Assembly: GCF_010726245.1 (NCBI RefSeq) | Contig: NZ_AP022561.1 | Span: forward strand, 5,084,001-5,148,000 | Reading direction: 5' to 3' | Length of the DNA stretch: 64,000 nucleotides | Source: Mycolicibacterium aichiense | Lineage (GTDB): Bacteria; Actinomycetota; Actinomycetes; Mycobacteriales; Mycobacteriaceae | Part shown: positions 54,490-64,000 of the stretch, piece by piece | How positions within the stretch are numbered: the stretch's first letter is position 1 | Layout: every line of letters starts with the position of its first letter | The notes under the pieces: generated by a model | Seen by the model: the letters and a program-made list of their open reading frames with translations, nothing else | What the model was told of the DNA's origin: nothing | Database searches by the model: none | Position numbers and translations under genes: made by a program

Positions 54490-54535
54490 CGCGCCCAGGG
54501 TACGTATCGGTGAGTGCGCAGGTTTGGGTGGCACC

Positions 54536-55522
54536 ATGTGCCCGATGACCGTCACGTCCCCGCGCCGCCGCTTGGTGACCTCCACCGAGGTGCTGGCGGC
54601 CGCATTGGTGGTATGCGCGCTGGCGGGCACGTGGATACGCGACGGGGTCGCGGGCGATCCGCGGCTGTCCACCGCGGGAACCGTGTTCGCCGGGGTGTTT
54701 CTGCAGGCTGTGCCGTTTCTGGTGCTCGGCGTGATAATCAGCGGACTGATCGCAGCATTCGTGTCCCCGCAACGGCTGGCTCGGTGGCTGCCCCGCCGCG
54801 CGCCCGCGGCGGTGCTGGCCGCGGGCGTGGCCGGTGCGGCGCTGCCGGGGTGCGAGTGCGGGTCGGTTCCGGTGGCCCGGCGCCTGTTCGGCGACGGAGC
54901 GGCCGGTGCCGCGGCGCTGACGTTCATGCTCAGTGCGCCGGCGATCAATCCGGTGGTGCTGGTGGCCACCGCGGTGGCTTTCCCCGGTCAGCCCGAGATG
55001 GTGGCCGCGCGCTGCGCCGCATCGTTGGCGACCGCGGTGGTGATGGGAATGGTGTGGTCGCGGTGGGGCCGCCCAGGTTGGGTCACCCGCAGGCTGCCCC
55101 GCTCGGACGACGCGGATCAATCCCGCTGGATCGCGTTCACCGAAGCCGCCCGGCACGACTTCCTGCAGGCCGGCTCCTATCTGGTGATCGGCGCCGCGGC
55201 CGCCGCCACGTTGCGCGTCGTGGTGCCGCCGTGGATGTTCGAGCATGTGGCCGGCCACCTGCTGATCGGTGTGATCACCATGGCGCTGCTGGCGTTCGTG
55301 CTGGCGCTGTGCTCGGAGGCCGACGCCTTCGTCGCGGCCAGCCTCACCATGGTGCCGCTGGTGCCTCGGCTGGTGTTCCTGGTGGTCGGGCCGGCCGTCG
55401 ACGTGAAACTTGTTGCCATGCAAGCGGGTTTGTTCGGCCGGAGTTTCGCGCTGCGCTTCGCGCCGGTGACCCTGGTGGTGGCGACGGTGTTGGCGACGGC
55501 AGTCGGGCTGGTGCTGCTGTGA
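54536..55522 (+). CDS. Permease, UPF0718/DUF318 family
   Basis: 328 residues, eight or so membrane helices. Family hallmark ALPGCECGSVPVARRL (Pro-Gly-Cys-Glu-Cys-Gly), a second half FLQAGSYLVIGAAAA and EADAFVAASLTMVPL. Related to ArsP-type permeases; the substrate is unknown. ATG 54536 follows GGGTGG by 4 nt; another ATG is 9 bp downstream. Its stop overlaps the partner gene as GTGA (55519-55522), so the two form one functional unit. Confidence 0.88.
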   Translation: MCPMTVTSPRRRLVTSTEVLAAALVVCALAGTWIRDGVAGDPRLSTAGTVFAGVFLQAVPFLVLGVIISGLIAAFVSPQRLARWLPRRAPAAVLAAGVAGAALPGCECGSVPVARRLFGDGAAGAAALTFMLSAPAINPVVLVATAVAFPGQPEMVAARCAASLATAVVMGMVWSRWGRPGWVTRRLPRSDDADQSRWIAFTEAARHDFLQAGSYLVIGAAAAATLRVVVPPWMFEHVAGHLLIGVITMALLAFVLALCSEADAFVAASLTMVPLVPRLVFLVVGPAVDVKLVAMQAGLFGRSFALRFAPVTLVVATVLATAVGLVLL

Positions 55523-56214
55523 GGCGCGAAACCGAGAACACGTTGCTTCTGATCGTCGGGATCGCCCTGGTGATGGTCACGGTCACGGGCGCATACACCC
55601 GGTACGTCAAACCGGGAATGCTGCCGTGGCTGGCGATCTCGGCCGTCGTGCTGCTCGGGCTGGCATTGACCGCGATCGCGCGCGACGTTCGGCGCGGCGG
55701 CCCCCACCACGAGCACGGCGGTCACCATCACCGCAACGGCATCGTCTGGCTGTTGGTACTGCCGGTTATCCTGCTGATCTTCGTGGTGCCACCGGCGTTG
55801 AGTGCCCGGGCCGCCGCTCCCGCGACGGTGTCGATCGCCCGGTCGTTCCCGCCACTGCCGCCCGGGCCTGCGCCGTCGTTGTCGCTGCCCGAGGTGTTGA
55901 TGAGGGTGGCGGTCGGCAAGGTCGGCGGCCTGGATGACCACCCGATCACCACGACCGGTTTCACGATGCGCGACGGCGATCGCGTCGACTTGGCCAAGAT
56001 CGTGATCGTCTGTTGTGCGGCCGACGCTCAACTGGCCCGACTGCACCTGTCCGGACCGGCAGCGCGGGCTGCGGCCGCGATGCCGGAGAACACCTGGCTG
56101 CGGGTGGTGGGCACGGCGCCGGCGGGCCAAACCTATTCCGGCACAGGCTCGATACCCACCCTCGAGGTGACGGATGTGGTGCGGATCGACCCACCGGCCA
56201 ACACCTACGGCTGA
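55519..56214 (+). CDS. TIGR03943-type putative permease subunit
   Basis: 231 residues, the regular partner of the UPF0718 permease. Two N-terminal helices, a His-rich loop (GGPHHEHGGHHHRNG, residues about 60-74) that could bind a metal, a third hydrophobic segment, then an extracellular or periplasmic C-terminal domain with IVICCAAD-like VIVCCAADAQ and LEVTDVVRID. A heavy-metal or thiol link is plausible from the His-rich loop and Cys pair, but unproven. Its end overlaps the convergent SGNH gene by 10 bp. Confidence 0.85.
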   Translation: MRRETENTLLLIVGIALVMVTVTGAYTRYVKPGMLPWLAISAVVLLGLALTAIARDVRRGGPHHEHGGHHHRNGIVWLLVLPVILLIFVVPPALSARAAAPATVSIARSFPPLPPGPAPSLSLPEVLMRVAVGKVGGLDDHPITTTGFTMRDGDRVDLAKIVIVCCAADAQLARLHLSGPAARAAAAMPENTWLRVVGTAPAGQTYSGTGSIPTLEVTDVVRIDPPANTYG

Positions 56215-56972
56215 CGCACCCTCGCGACGACGAGATCGGCGACCGCGCGCATGCCGGCCGCATTGGGGTGCCACGGCTTCGGGCGCCACGGCAGCAGGGA
56301 ACCGGCACCGACCGTCCACGGTTCGGTCGACCAGGGGTGGTGGTCTCGGCTCATCTCCGCGGCATGGACCACCTCGCACCCGGTGGCCAGCGCGGCTTCG
56401 AGAGTCTGATCGGCCAGGCGTGCTGCGATGTGGCGGCCGAGGTCGGCGACGTCATCCGGCAGTGGTGGCGCCGGTTTTCCCGCGGGAGGCAGCAGCGTCA
56501 GGTAATCCACGAACATGATGCGCGCTCGCGGTGATCGCTCCCGCAGCACCCGGCCCACTTCCCGCAGCGACGCACCCACCTGGTTCAGCGCCGCGCCCCT
56601 GGCTGCGGGGTCCAGGAGTTCGTCCAGTCGCGCACCGAGTACCGGAAGCCTGCGCAGCACCGGCGGCAGGGTTGCGGCGAACAGCAGCGGCACGTAGCCG
56701 ACGTCGTTACCGCCGATGGTGACGGTGACCAGTTCCTCCGAACCGTCCAGGGCGTCGATCTGCGGCGGGGCACCGTGCTGCCGATCGCGCAGCACGTGCG
56801 CGGTGGTGGCACCGGAGTAGGTGACGTCAACCAGGTCGAGGCCGAGCCGTTCGGCGGTCAGGTGTGGGTAGTTGCGGGCCGACCGGCCGGCCGGGATCGG
56901 AGAACCGGCCACCCTGGGCCGGATCCCAGGGCCGGCCGCCATCGAACTGCCCAGTGCCACATACCGACTCAT
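56205..56972 (-). CDS. SGNH/GDSL-family hydrolase
   Basis: 255 residues. Block I is ALGSSMAAGPG, where the normal GDS is GSS with the nucleophile Ser retained. Oxyanion Gly in VTYSGATTAHVL, Asn in VTIGGNDVGY (block III), and catalytic Asp/His in KPWHPNAAGM (block V). No signal peptide, so probably a cytosolic esterase or lipase. It lies immediately after thiG on the same strand (stop of thiG at 56973), so it is likely the last gene of the thiO-thiS-thiG transcript. Confidence 0.88.
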   Translation of the reverse strand: MSRYVALGSSMAAGPGIRPRVAGSPIPAGRSARNYPHLTAERLGLDLVDVTYSGATTAHVLRDRQHGAPPQIDALDGSEELVTVTIGGNDVGYVPLLFAATLPPVLRRLPVLGARLDELLDPAARGAALNQVGASLREVGRVLRERSPRARIMFVDYLTLLPPAGKPAPPLPDDVADLGRHIAARLADQTLEAALATGCEVVHAAEMSRDHHPWSTEPWTVGAGSLLPWRPKPWHPNAAGMRAVADLVVARVRQP

Positions 56973-57917
<945 letters not shown>

Positions 57918-57921
<4 letters not shown>

Positions 57922-58961
57922 GCGTGTGCTCCCATCAACTCGGCGGCGATGCGCTGCGCGGTCCAGGGCGCCAACAGGAAGCCGGACCGGCCGTGCCCGG
58001 TGGCCACCAGGGTGCGCTCGTCGAGACGGCCGACGATCGGCATGTTGTCCGGGGTCATCGGCCGCAGCCCCGCCGCGCACTCGGCGAGCTCGTATTCGCC
58101 CAGCGCCGGCATCACCTCGCAGGCGTCGTCGAGCAACTCGCGCACCCCGGCCACCGACGGCGCGGTGTCGCGGCCGTGTTCGTACTGGGTCGCGCCTACC
58201 ACCACGCCGTCGGCGCGCGGCACCAGGTAGACCGAGCGGCCGTGGACCCGGGCCCGAACCACCCGCTGCGGCACCGGCATGCAGCCGTGCCGCCAGCGCA
58301 GCCGAAGCACCTCGCCTTTCACCGGCCGCACCGGCAGGCCCGGCCACAGTGCGGGCGCGTCGATGCCGTTGGCGATGACCACGGTGTCGACACCGTTGCG
58401 GGCGTCGTCGAGACGCTCCACCGGCGCGGCCCATTGCACCCCGAGCTGCTCACAGTGGGCCTCCAGGGCCGCCACCAGTTTGCGGTTGTCCACCGCCAGC
58501 TCGTCGGTGGCGACGAAGCCGTGGCGAATACCTTGAGCCAGAAGCGGTTCGGTGTCGCGGGCGGCGGTCGTCACGGTGACCGGATGGCCCTGGGCCGACA
58601 GCCAGTCCGCGACGGTCCGCACATCGGCCGCATCGGCCCGGTCCACACCGACCACCAGTGACTGGCGCGCGGTGACGACATCGGCGGGCAGACCGTCGAG
58701 GAAGCCGTCGTGCCACAGGCGCAGCGACTCCAACCCCAGCGTCAGCAGTTGCTCCTCGCCCGGCCAGCCTTCGCTGTGCGGGGTCAGCATGCCGCCGGCG
58801 ACCCACGACGCCCCAAGGCCCCGATCATTTCCCGGGTCGCTGCGCTCCGGCCCTCCGGAGGTCCGGTGTACCCGCACCGCGAGCCCGTCGAGCAGCGCGC
58901 GCCGCGCCACCGCGAGTCCGATGACACCGCCTCCGACGACGGCCAGAGAATCCTTCGACAT
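57918..58961 (-). CDS. thiO: Glycine oxidase ThiO
   Basis: FAD enzyme that turns glycine into the dehydroglycine used by ThiG. 347 residues, DAAO fold: [19 protein letters not shown] at the N-terminus, [52 protein letters not shown] and [22 protein letters not shown] stands just before the ATG. The leader is a TPP riboswitch, so this operon is controlled in parallel with thiC. Confidence 0.95.
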
Positions 58962-58971
58962 ATCCCTTTCG

Positions 58972-59056
58972 CTTCCTTCGCCGGCATGACCCGGATCAGG
59001 TGGTGACGGTCTGGAGCGTTGCGCCCCACTCTCAGCCCCGCCCCGGGGCTCCCGTG
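58972..59056 (-). ncRNA. TPP riboswitch (THI element) of thiO-thiS-thiG
   Basis: On the minus strand the core reads CACGGGAGC, GGGGCTGAGAGTGGGGC, then CACCTGATCCGGGTCATGC and CGGCGAAGGAAG, the standard aptamer. Compared with the thiC copy, AACCTG is replaced by CACCTG and GTAATGC by GTCATGC, both in variable or tolerant positions. It ends 11 bp before the thiO ATG, next to the AAAGGG Shine-Dalgarno. Confidence 0.94.
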
Positions 59057-59066
59057 CCGATCCTCC

Positions 59067-59072
59067 ACGCTA
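59067..59072 (-). promoter_or_regulatory. -10 hexamer TAGCGT of the thiO operon
   Basis: Minus-strand TANNNT within GCTAGCGT, the same octamer as at thiC. It would start transcription near 59060, right at the beginning of the aptamer. It lies 6 bp from the oppositely directed thiE -10, so the two promoters overlap face to back. Confidence 0.5.
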
Positions 59073-59077
59073 GCCGC

Positions 59078-59083
59078 TACCGT
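59078..59083 (+). promoter_or_regulatory. -10 hexamer TACCGT of thiE
   Basis: TANNNT match 6 nt before the thiE GTG at 59090; no Shine-Dalgarno, so thiE is probably leaderless and outside riboswitch control. Confidence 0.45.
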
Positions 59084-59089
59084 CGCGGT

Positions 59090-59767
59090 GTGCACGAACC
59101 TCGCTCCCGGCTCGCTACCGCACGGCTGTACCTGTGCACCGACGCCCGCCGCGAACGCGGTGACCTGGGCCAGTTCGCCGAGGCGGCGCTGGCCGGCGGC
59201 GTCGACATCATCCAGCTTCGCGACAAGGGTTCACCCGGTGAGCAACAGTTCGGCCCGCTGGAGGCCCTCGACGAGCTGGCCGCACTGGAAATCCTGACCG
59301 AGGCCGCCCACCGGCACGGCGCGCTGGTCGCGGTCAACGACCGCGCCGACATCGCCCGCGCGGCGCGCGCCGACATCCTGCACCTCGGCCAGGACGACCT
59401 ACCGCTGACCGTGGCCCGCGAGGTCGCCCCGCAGGCGCTGATCGGCCGCTCCACCCATGCCAGCGGCGAGGCCGCCCGCGCGCTCACCGAGGACGTCGAC
59501 TACTTCTGCGTCGGTCCGTGCTGGCCGACGCCGACGAAGCCGGGACGTCCCGCGCCCGGCCTGGATCTGGTGCGCGACGTCGCGGCCATGGGACCGGCCA
59601 AGCCATGGTTCGCGATCGGCGGGATAGACGAGGAGCGTCTGCCCGAGGTGCTCGAGGCCGGCGCGACCCGAATTGTGGTGGTGCGGGCGATCACCGGGGC
59701 CGACGACCCGAAGGCGGCCGCCGAGAGACTCCTGGCGGCGCTGGACCAGCCCGCCGAACCTAGCTGA
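59090..59767 (+). CDS. thiE: Thiamine phosphate synthase ThiE
   Basis: Joins HMP-PP and thiazole phosphate to thiamine phosphate. 225 residues, TIM barrel. [57 protein letters not shown] (phosphate loop) and [10 protein letters not shown] are all present. GTG start at 59090 is in frame and preceded by a -10 hexamer. Divergent from thiO. Its stop overlaps the convergent mutT3 stop (59760-59767). Confidence 0.96.
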   Translation: MHEPRSRLATARLYLCTDARRERGDLGQFAEAALAGGVDIIQLRDKGSPGEQQFGPLEALDELAALEILTEAAHRHGALVAVNDRADIARAARADILHLGQDDLPLTVAREVAPQALIGRSTHASGEAARALTEDVDYFCVGPCWPTPTKPGRPAPGLDLVRDVAAMGPAKPWFAIGGIDEERLPEVLEAGATRIVVVRAITGADDPKAAAERLLAALDQPAEPS

Positions 59768-60401
59768 CTTCCGCGGCCGCCGACGTACACCAGGCGAAGA
59801 CCCCGGCCCGGATCTCCACGGTGTGCGGCACGGCCAGCAGGCATTCCTCGTGCTCGTGAGCGCTCAGCATCGTGGTGATGCGTAAACGTTCCCAGCTGGC
59901 GGCGAATCCGGGGTGCAGCGGCAGCTCGATCACCTCGTCCTCGGCCACCCAGCGCAATTCGGAGCTCTCCCGGTTCGCGACGGTGCTCAGCAGCTCCGGA
60001 GCGTCGGCGACGACGGTGGTGTAGCTCCACTGCGCGCCGCCGGTGCCGACGACCTCCGCCGTCACCACGGTCGCGCGGACCGCGACATGCTCGGCGCGCA
60101 GACCGGCTTCCTCGTGGGCCTCGCGCACCGCGGCCTGCTCGGGGGTCTCGTGGCTGTCGCGAGCACCGCCGGGCAGCGCCCAGGTGCCACCCTGGTGGCT
60201 CCACGGGGCCCGATGCTGAAGCAACACCGCGGGGGTACCGTCGGCGCGAGGCGCCCGCAGCAACAACCCCGCGGCGCCATGCCGTCCCCAATAAGGCGTG
60301 CCGGTATCCGACACCACCCAACCGTCGCCATCCCCGCGCACGCGTTCAGGATAAGCACGCCACGCCGGATGTAGGTCGGTCGATCCCGCCCCATCCGTCA
60401 C
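59760..60401 (-). CDS. mutT3: Nudix hydrolase MutT3
   Basis: 213 residues. A complete Nudix box [20 protein letters not shown] followed by EAGL (G-x5-E-x7-R-E-x2-E-E-x-G) gives metal-dependent nucleotide pyrophosphatase activity, expected to sanitise oxidised dNTPs or cleave other NDP compounds. Strong N-terminal block [17 protein letters not shown] start at 60401. Rv0413 orthologue by position between thiE and the Rv0412c-like gene. Divergent from the glnH-pknG operon. Confidence 0.93.
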   Translation of the reverse strand: MTDGAGSTDLHPAWRAYPERVRGDGDGWVVSDTGTPYWGRHGAAGLLLRAPRADGTPAVLLQHRAPWSHQGGTWALPGGARDSHETPEQAAVREAHEEAGLRAEHVAVRATVVTAEVVGTGGAQWSYTTVVADAPELLSTVANRESSELRWVAEDEVIELPLHPGFAASWERLRITTMLSAHEHEECLLAVPHTVEIRAGVFAWCTSAAAEVS

Positions 60402-60410
60402 AGCACCTCT

Positions 60411-60416
60411 TAGGAT
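60411..60416 (+). promoter_or_regulatory. -10 hexamer TAGGAT of the Rv0412c-glnH-pknG operon
   Basis: TANNNT match in the 76-bp divergent gap, leaving a leader of roughly 55-60 nt before the ATG at 60478. No clear -35. Confidence 0.35.
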
Positions 60417-60477
60417 TGTCTCAGAAAGAGTGCCGGGCCTCCCGGCAAAGGGCAGCAGTGGATCCGGACAACACGGA

Positions 60478-61812
60478 ATGAGGTCCGCGAACGTGACCGT
60501 CGAGCTGGCACACCCGTCGACCGAGCCGTTGGGCCAGCGGTCGACGGTGCCGCCCGCTCACCCCCGGTGGTGGTTCGTCCGCACCACACCGGGACGCATC
60601 CTGACCCTCGGCGTCATCCTCGCCACGCTCGGCATCCTCAGCGCGTTCGCCACCTCGACGACGATCACCGACCGGCAAACGCAGCTGACCGCCGTTCTCA
60701 ACCACACCGAGCCGTTGTCCTTCGCCGCCGGCCAGCTCTACACCACGCTGTCGGTGGCCGACGCCGCCGCGGCGACCGCGTTCATCGCCGGCTCCGAGCC
60801 GCGCGCCGTGCGGCAGCGCTACGAGCAGGCGATCACCGACGCGGCCGTTGCGGTGACCCGCGCCTCCAGCGGTCTCACCGACGAGCCGCTGGTGCAGTTG
60901 CTGGGCCGGATCAACGCGCAGTTGGCCGTGTACACCGGCCTGATCGAAACCGCCCGCACCAACAACCGGATGGGCAATCCGGTCGGCTCGTCGTATCTCT
61001 CGGAAGCCTCGGCCCTGATGCAGCAGCAGATCCTGCCGGACGCGCAGCGGCTGTACGAGCAGACCTCGGCGCGGGTCGACGCCGAGACCACCGCCTCCAC
61101 GCGGATTCCGGCCCCGGTGATCATGGTGGTCGCGGTGACGCTGTTGTTCGGGGCGTTCGGTCACCGGTGGCTGGCCGATCGCACCAAACGCCGGGTGAAC
61201 GTCGGCCTGATCGCCGGCGGCTTGGCGATCGTGGTGATGATCATCTGGGTGGGCTCGGCATTGCTCATCTCCACCGCAGGCAGCCGGGCTGCGAAGAACA
61301 CCGCGGCCGAGTCGTTGAAAACTGTGACTAACCTGGCGATCACCGCCCAGCAGGCGCGCGCCGACGAGACGCTGTCGCTGATCCGGCGGGGAGACGAAGA
61401 CGTCCGCAAGCGTTCCTACTACCAACGCGTCGAAGCCATGCACACACAGCTCACCGATTACCTCGCCCGCAAGGACGCCATCGCCAAGGACGACCTGGCC
61501 GACGCCGACGGGTTGCTGACCAAGTGGCGGCAGGCCGACGAACGGATCAACGCCTATATCTCGGTCGGCAACTATCAGGCTGCGACTCAGGTCGCGTTGG
61601 GCACCGGGGAGGACGACTCGACACCGGCGTTCGACAAGCTCGACGCGGCGCTGTCGAGCGGTATCCGGCAGAGCCGCAACCAACTGCGCAACGACATCCT
61701 GTCCGCTCGCCGGGTGCTGTCGGGCACCACTGTCGGCGGAGTGGTGCTCTCGGTCGGCGCGGCGTTGTCGGTGGCGCTCGGCCTGTGGCCGCGGCTCAGC
61801 GAGTACCGGTGA
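60478..61812 (+). CDS. Conserved membrane protein (Rv0412c-like)
   Basis: 444 residues. A cytosolic N-terminus of about 35 residues, a membrane helix (ILTLGVILATLGILSAF), a large extracytoplasmic helical domain with a long run of heptad-like segments, then two further helices around residues 215-270 and a C-terminal helix. The whole resembles a duplicated four-helix sensor-type domain without kinase or HAMP. Upstream of glnH and pknG, and in M. tuberculosis the three genes act together in glutamate sensing. Other in-frame starts lie upstream; ATG 60478 (MRSANVTVELAHP) matches the orthologue as I remember it. Confidence 0.88.
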   Translation: MRSANVTVELAHPSTEPLGQRSTVPPAHPRWWFVRTTPGRILTLGVILATLGILSAFATSTTITDRQTQLTAVLNHTEPLSFAAGQLYTTLSVADAAAATAFIAGSEPRAVRQRYEQAITDAAVAVTRASSGLTDEPLVQLLGRINAQLAVYTGLIETARTNNRMGNPVGSSYLSEASALMQQQILPDAQRLYEQTSARVDAETTASTRIPAPVIMVVAVTLLFGAFGHRWLADRTKRRVNVGLIAGGLAIVVMIIWVGSALLISTAGSRAAKNTAAESLKTVTNLAITAQQARADETLSLIRRGDEDVRKRSYYQRVEAMHTQLTDYLARKDAIAKDDLADADGLLTKWRQADERINAYISVGNYQAATQVALGTGEDDSTPAFDKLDAALSSGIRQSRNQLRNDILSARRVLSGTTVGGVVLSVGAALSVALGLWPRLSEYR

Positions 61813-61816
61813 TCAC

Positions 61817-64000
<2,184 letters not shown>

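Overview
The window is high-GC actinobacterial DNA from a mycobacterium, most probably a rapid-growing Mycolicibacterium-type species. The evidence is gene content and order: psd-pssA-AAA ATPase, moeA2-SDR, sodC, virR, a DUF3263 gene, def, a GNAT gene, xthA, thiC-thiD, lpqL, thiG-thiS-thiO, thiE, mutT3, an Rv0412c-like membrane gene, glnH and pknG. This is the order I know from the Rv0410c-Rv0439c segment of M. tuberculosis, run in the opposite orientation and broken up by accessory modules. I see no tRNA, rRNA, CRISPR array or recognisable insertion sequence. The longest stretch without a gene of clear function is about 295 bp (12116-12410).

Region 1 (1-12115) is accessory and is the most unusual part. 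A minus-strand operon of eight genes reads, in transcription order: PEP-synthase/rifampin-phosphotransferase-like dikinase, fatty-acyl-AMP ligase fused to a nucleotidyltransferase domain, acyl carrier protein, extended SDR/thioester-reductase-like enzyme, nucleoside-diphosphate-kinase-like protein, AfsA-type (gamma-butyrolactone) hotdog protein, UbiA prenyltransferase, GT1 glycosyltransferase. The first seven genes are joined by six successive 4-bp ATGA overlaps. A cytochrome P450, cut by the window edge, converges on the last gene. Together they look like a pathway that activates a fatty acid, loads it on a dedicated ACP, modifies or condenses it, then adds a prenyl and a sugar group. I do not recognise it as a described mycobacterial lipid cluster.

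Region 2 (12411-19775) holds two housekeeping blocks: an SRPBCC gene and HAD phosphatase on the minus strand, then SDR-moeA2-psd-pssA-AAA ATPase on the plus strand (molybdopterin and phosphatidylethanolamine synthesis). Region 3 (19791-31996) is accessory: SRPBCC proteins, a TetR pair, a complete Mrp cation/proton antiporter operon (A/B fusion, C, D, E, F, G) ending in a methyltransferase, an F420-type oxidoreductase divergent from a LysR regulator, and a DinB protein. Region 4 (32042-38252) is the conserved LON-lipoprotein-ybdK-sodC-virR-DUF3263 / def-GNAT-xthA block.

Region 5 (38249-44543) is accessory again: an MDR reductase, a secreted protein with a long acidic then basic tract, small unknown genes, a DHA2 drug exporter, and an AbiEi/DUF559-like gene bracketed by two near-identical 61-bp palindromic repeats. 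Region 6 (44570-59767) is the thiamine region. Two TPP riboswitches, with the same -10 hexamer TAGCGT, control thiC-thiD-hydrolase and thiO-thiS-thiG; thiE is divergent from thiO. A flavin monooxygenase behind a 26-bp palindromic operator, amino-acid and nucleobase permeases, LpqL and a two-gene permease unit are inserted between them. Region 7 (59760-64000) has mutT3 and the membrane protein-glnH-pknG operon, with pknG running off the end. Several genes look leaderless, with a TANNNT hexamer 6-8 nt before the start codon.
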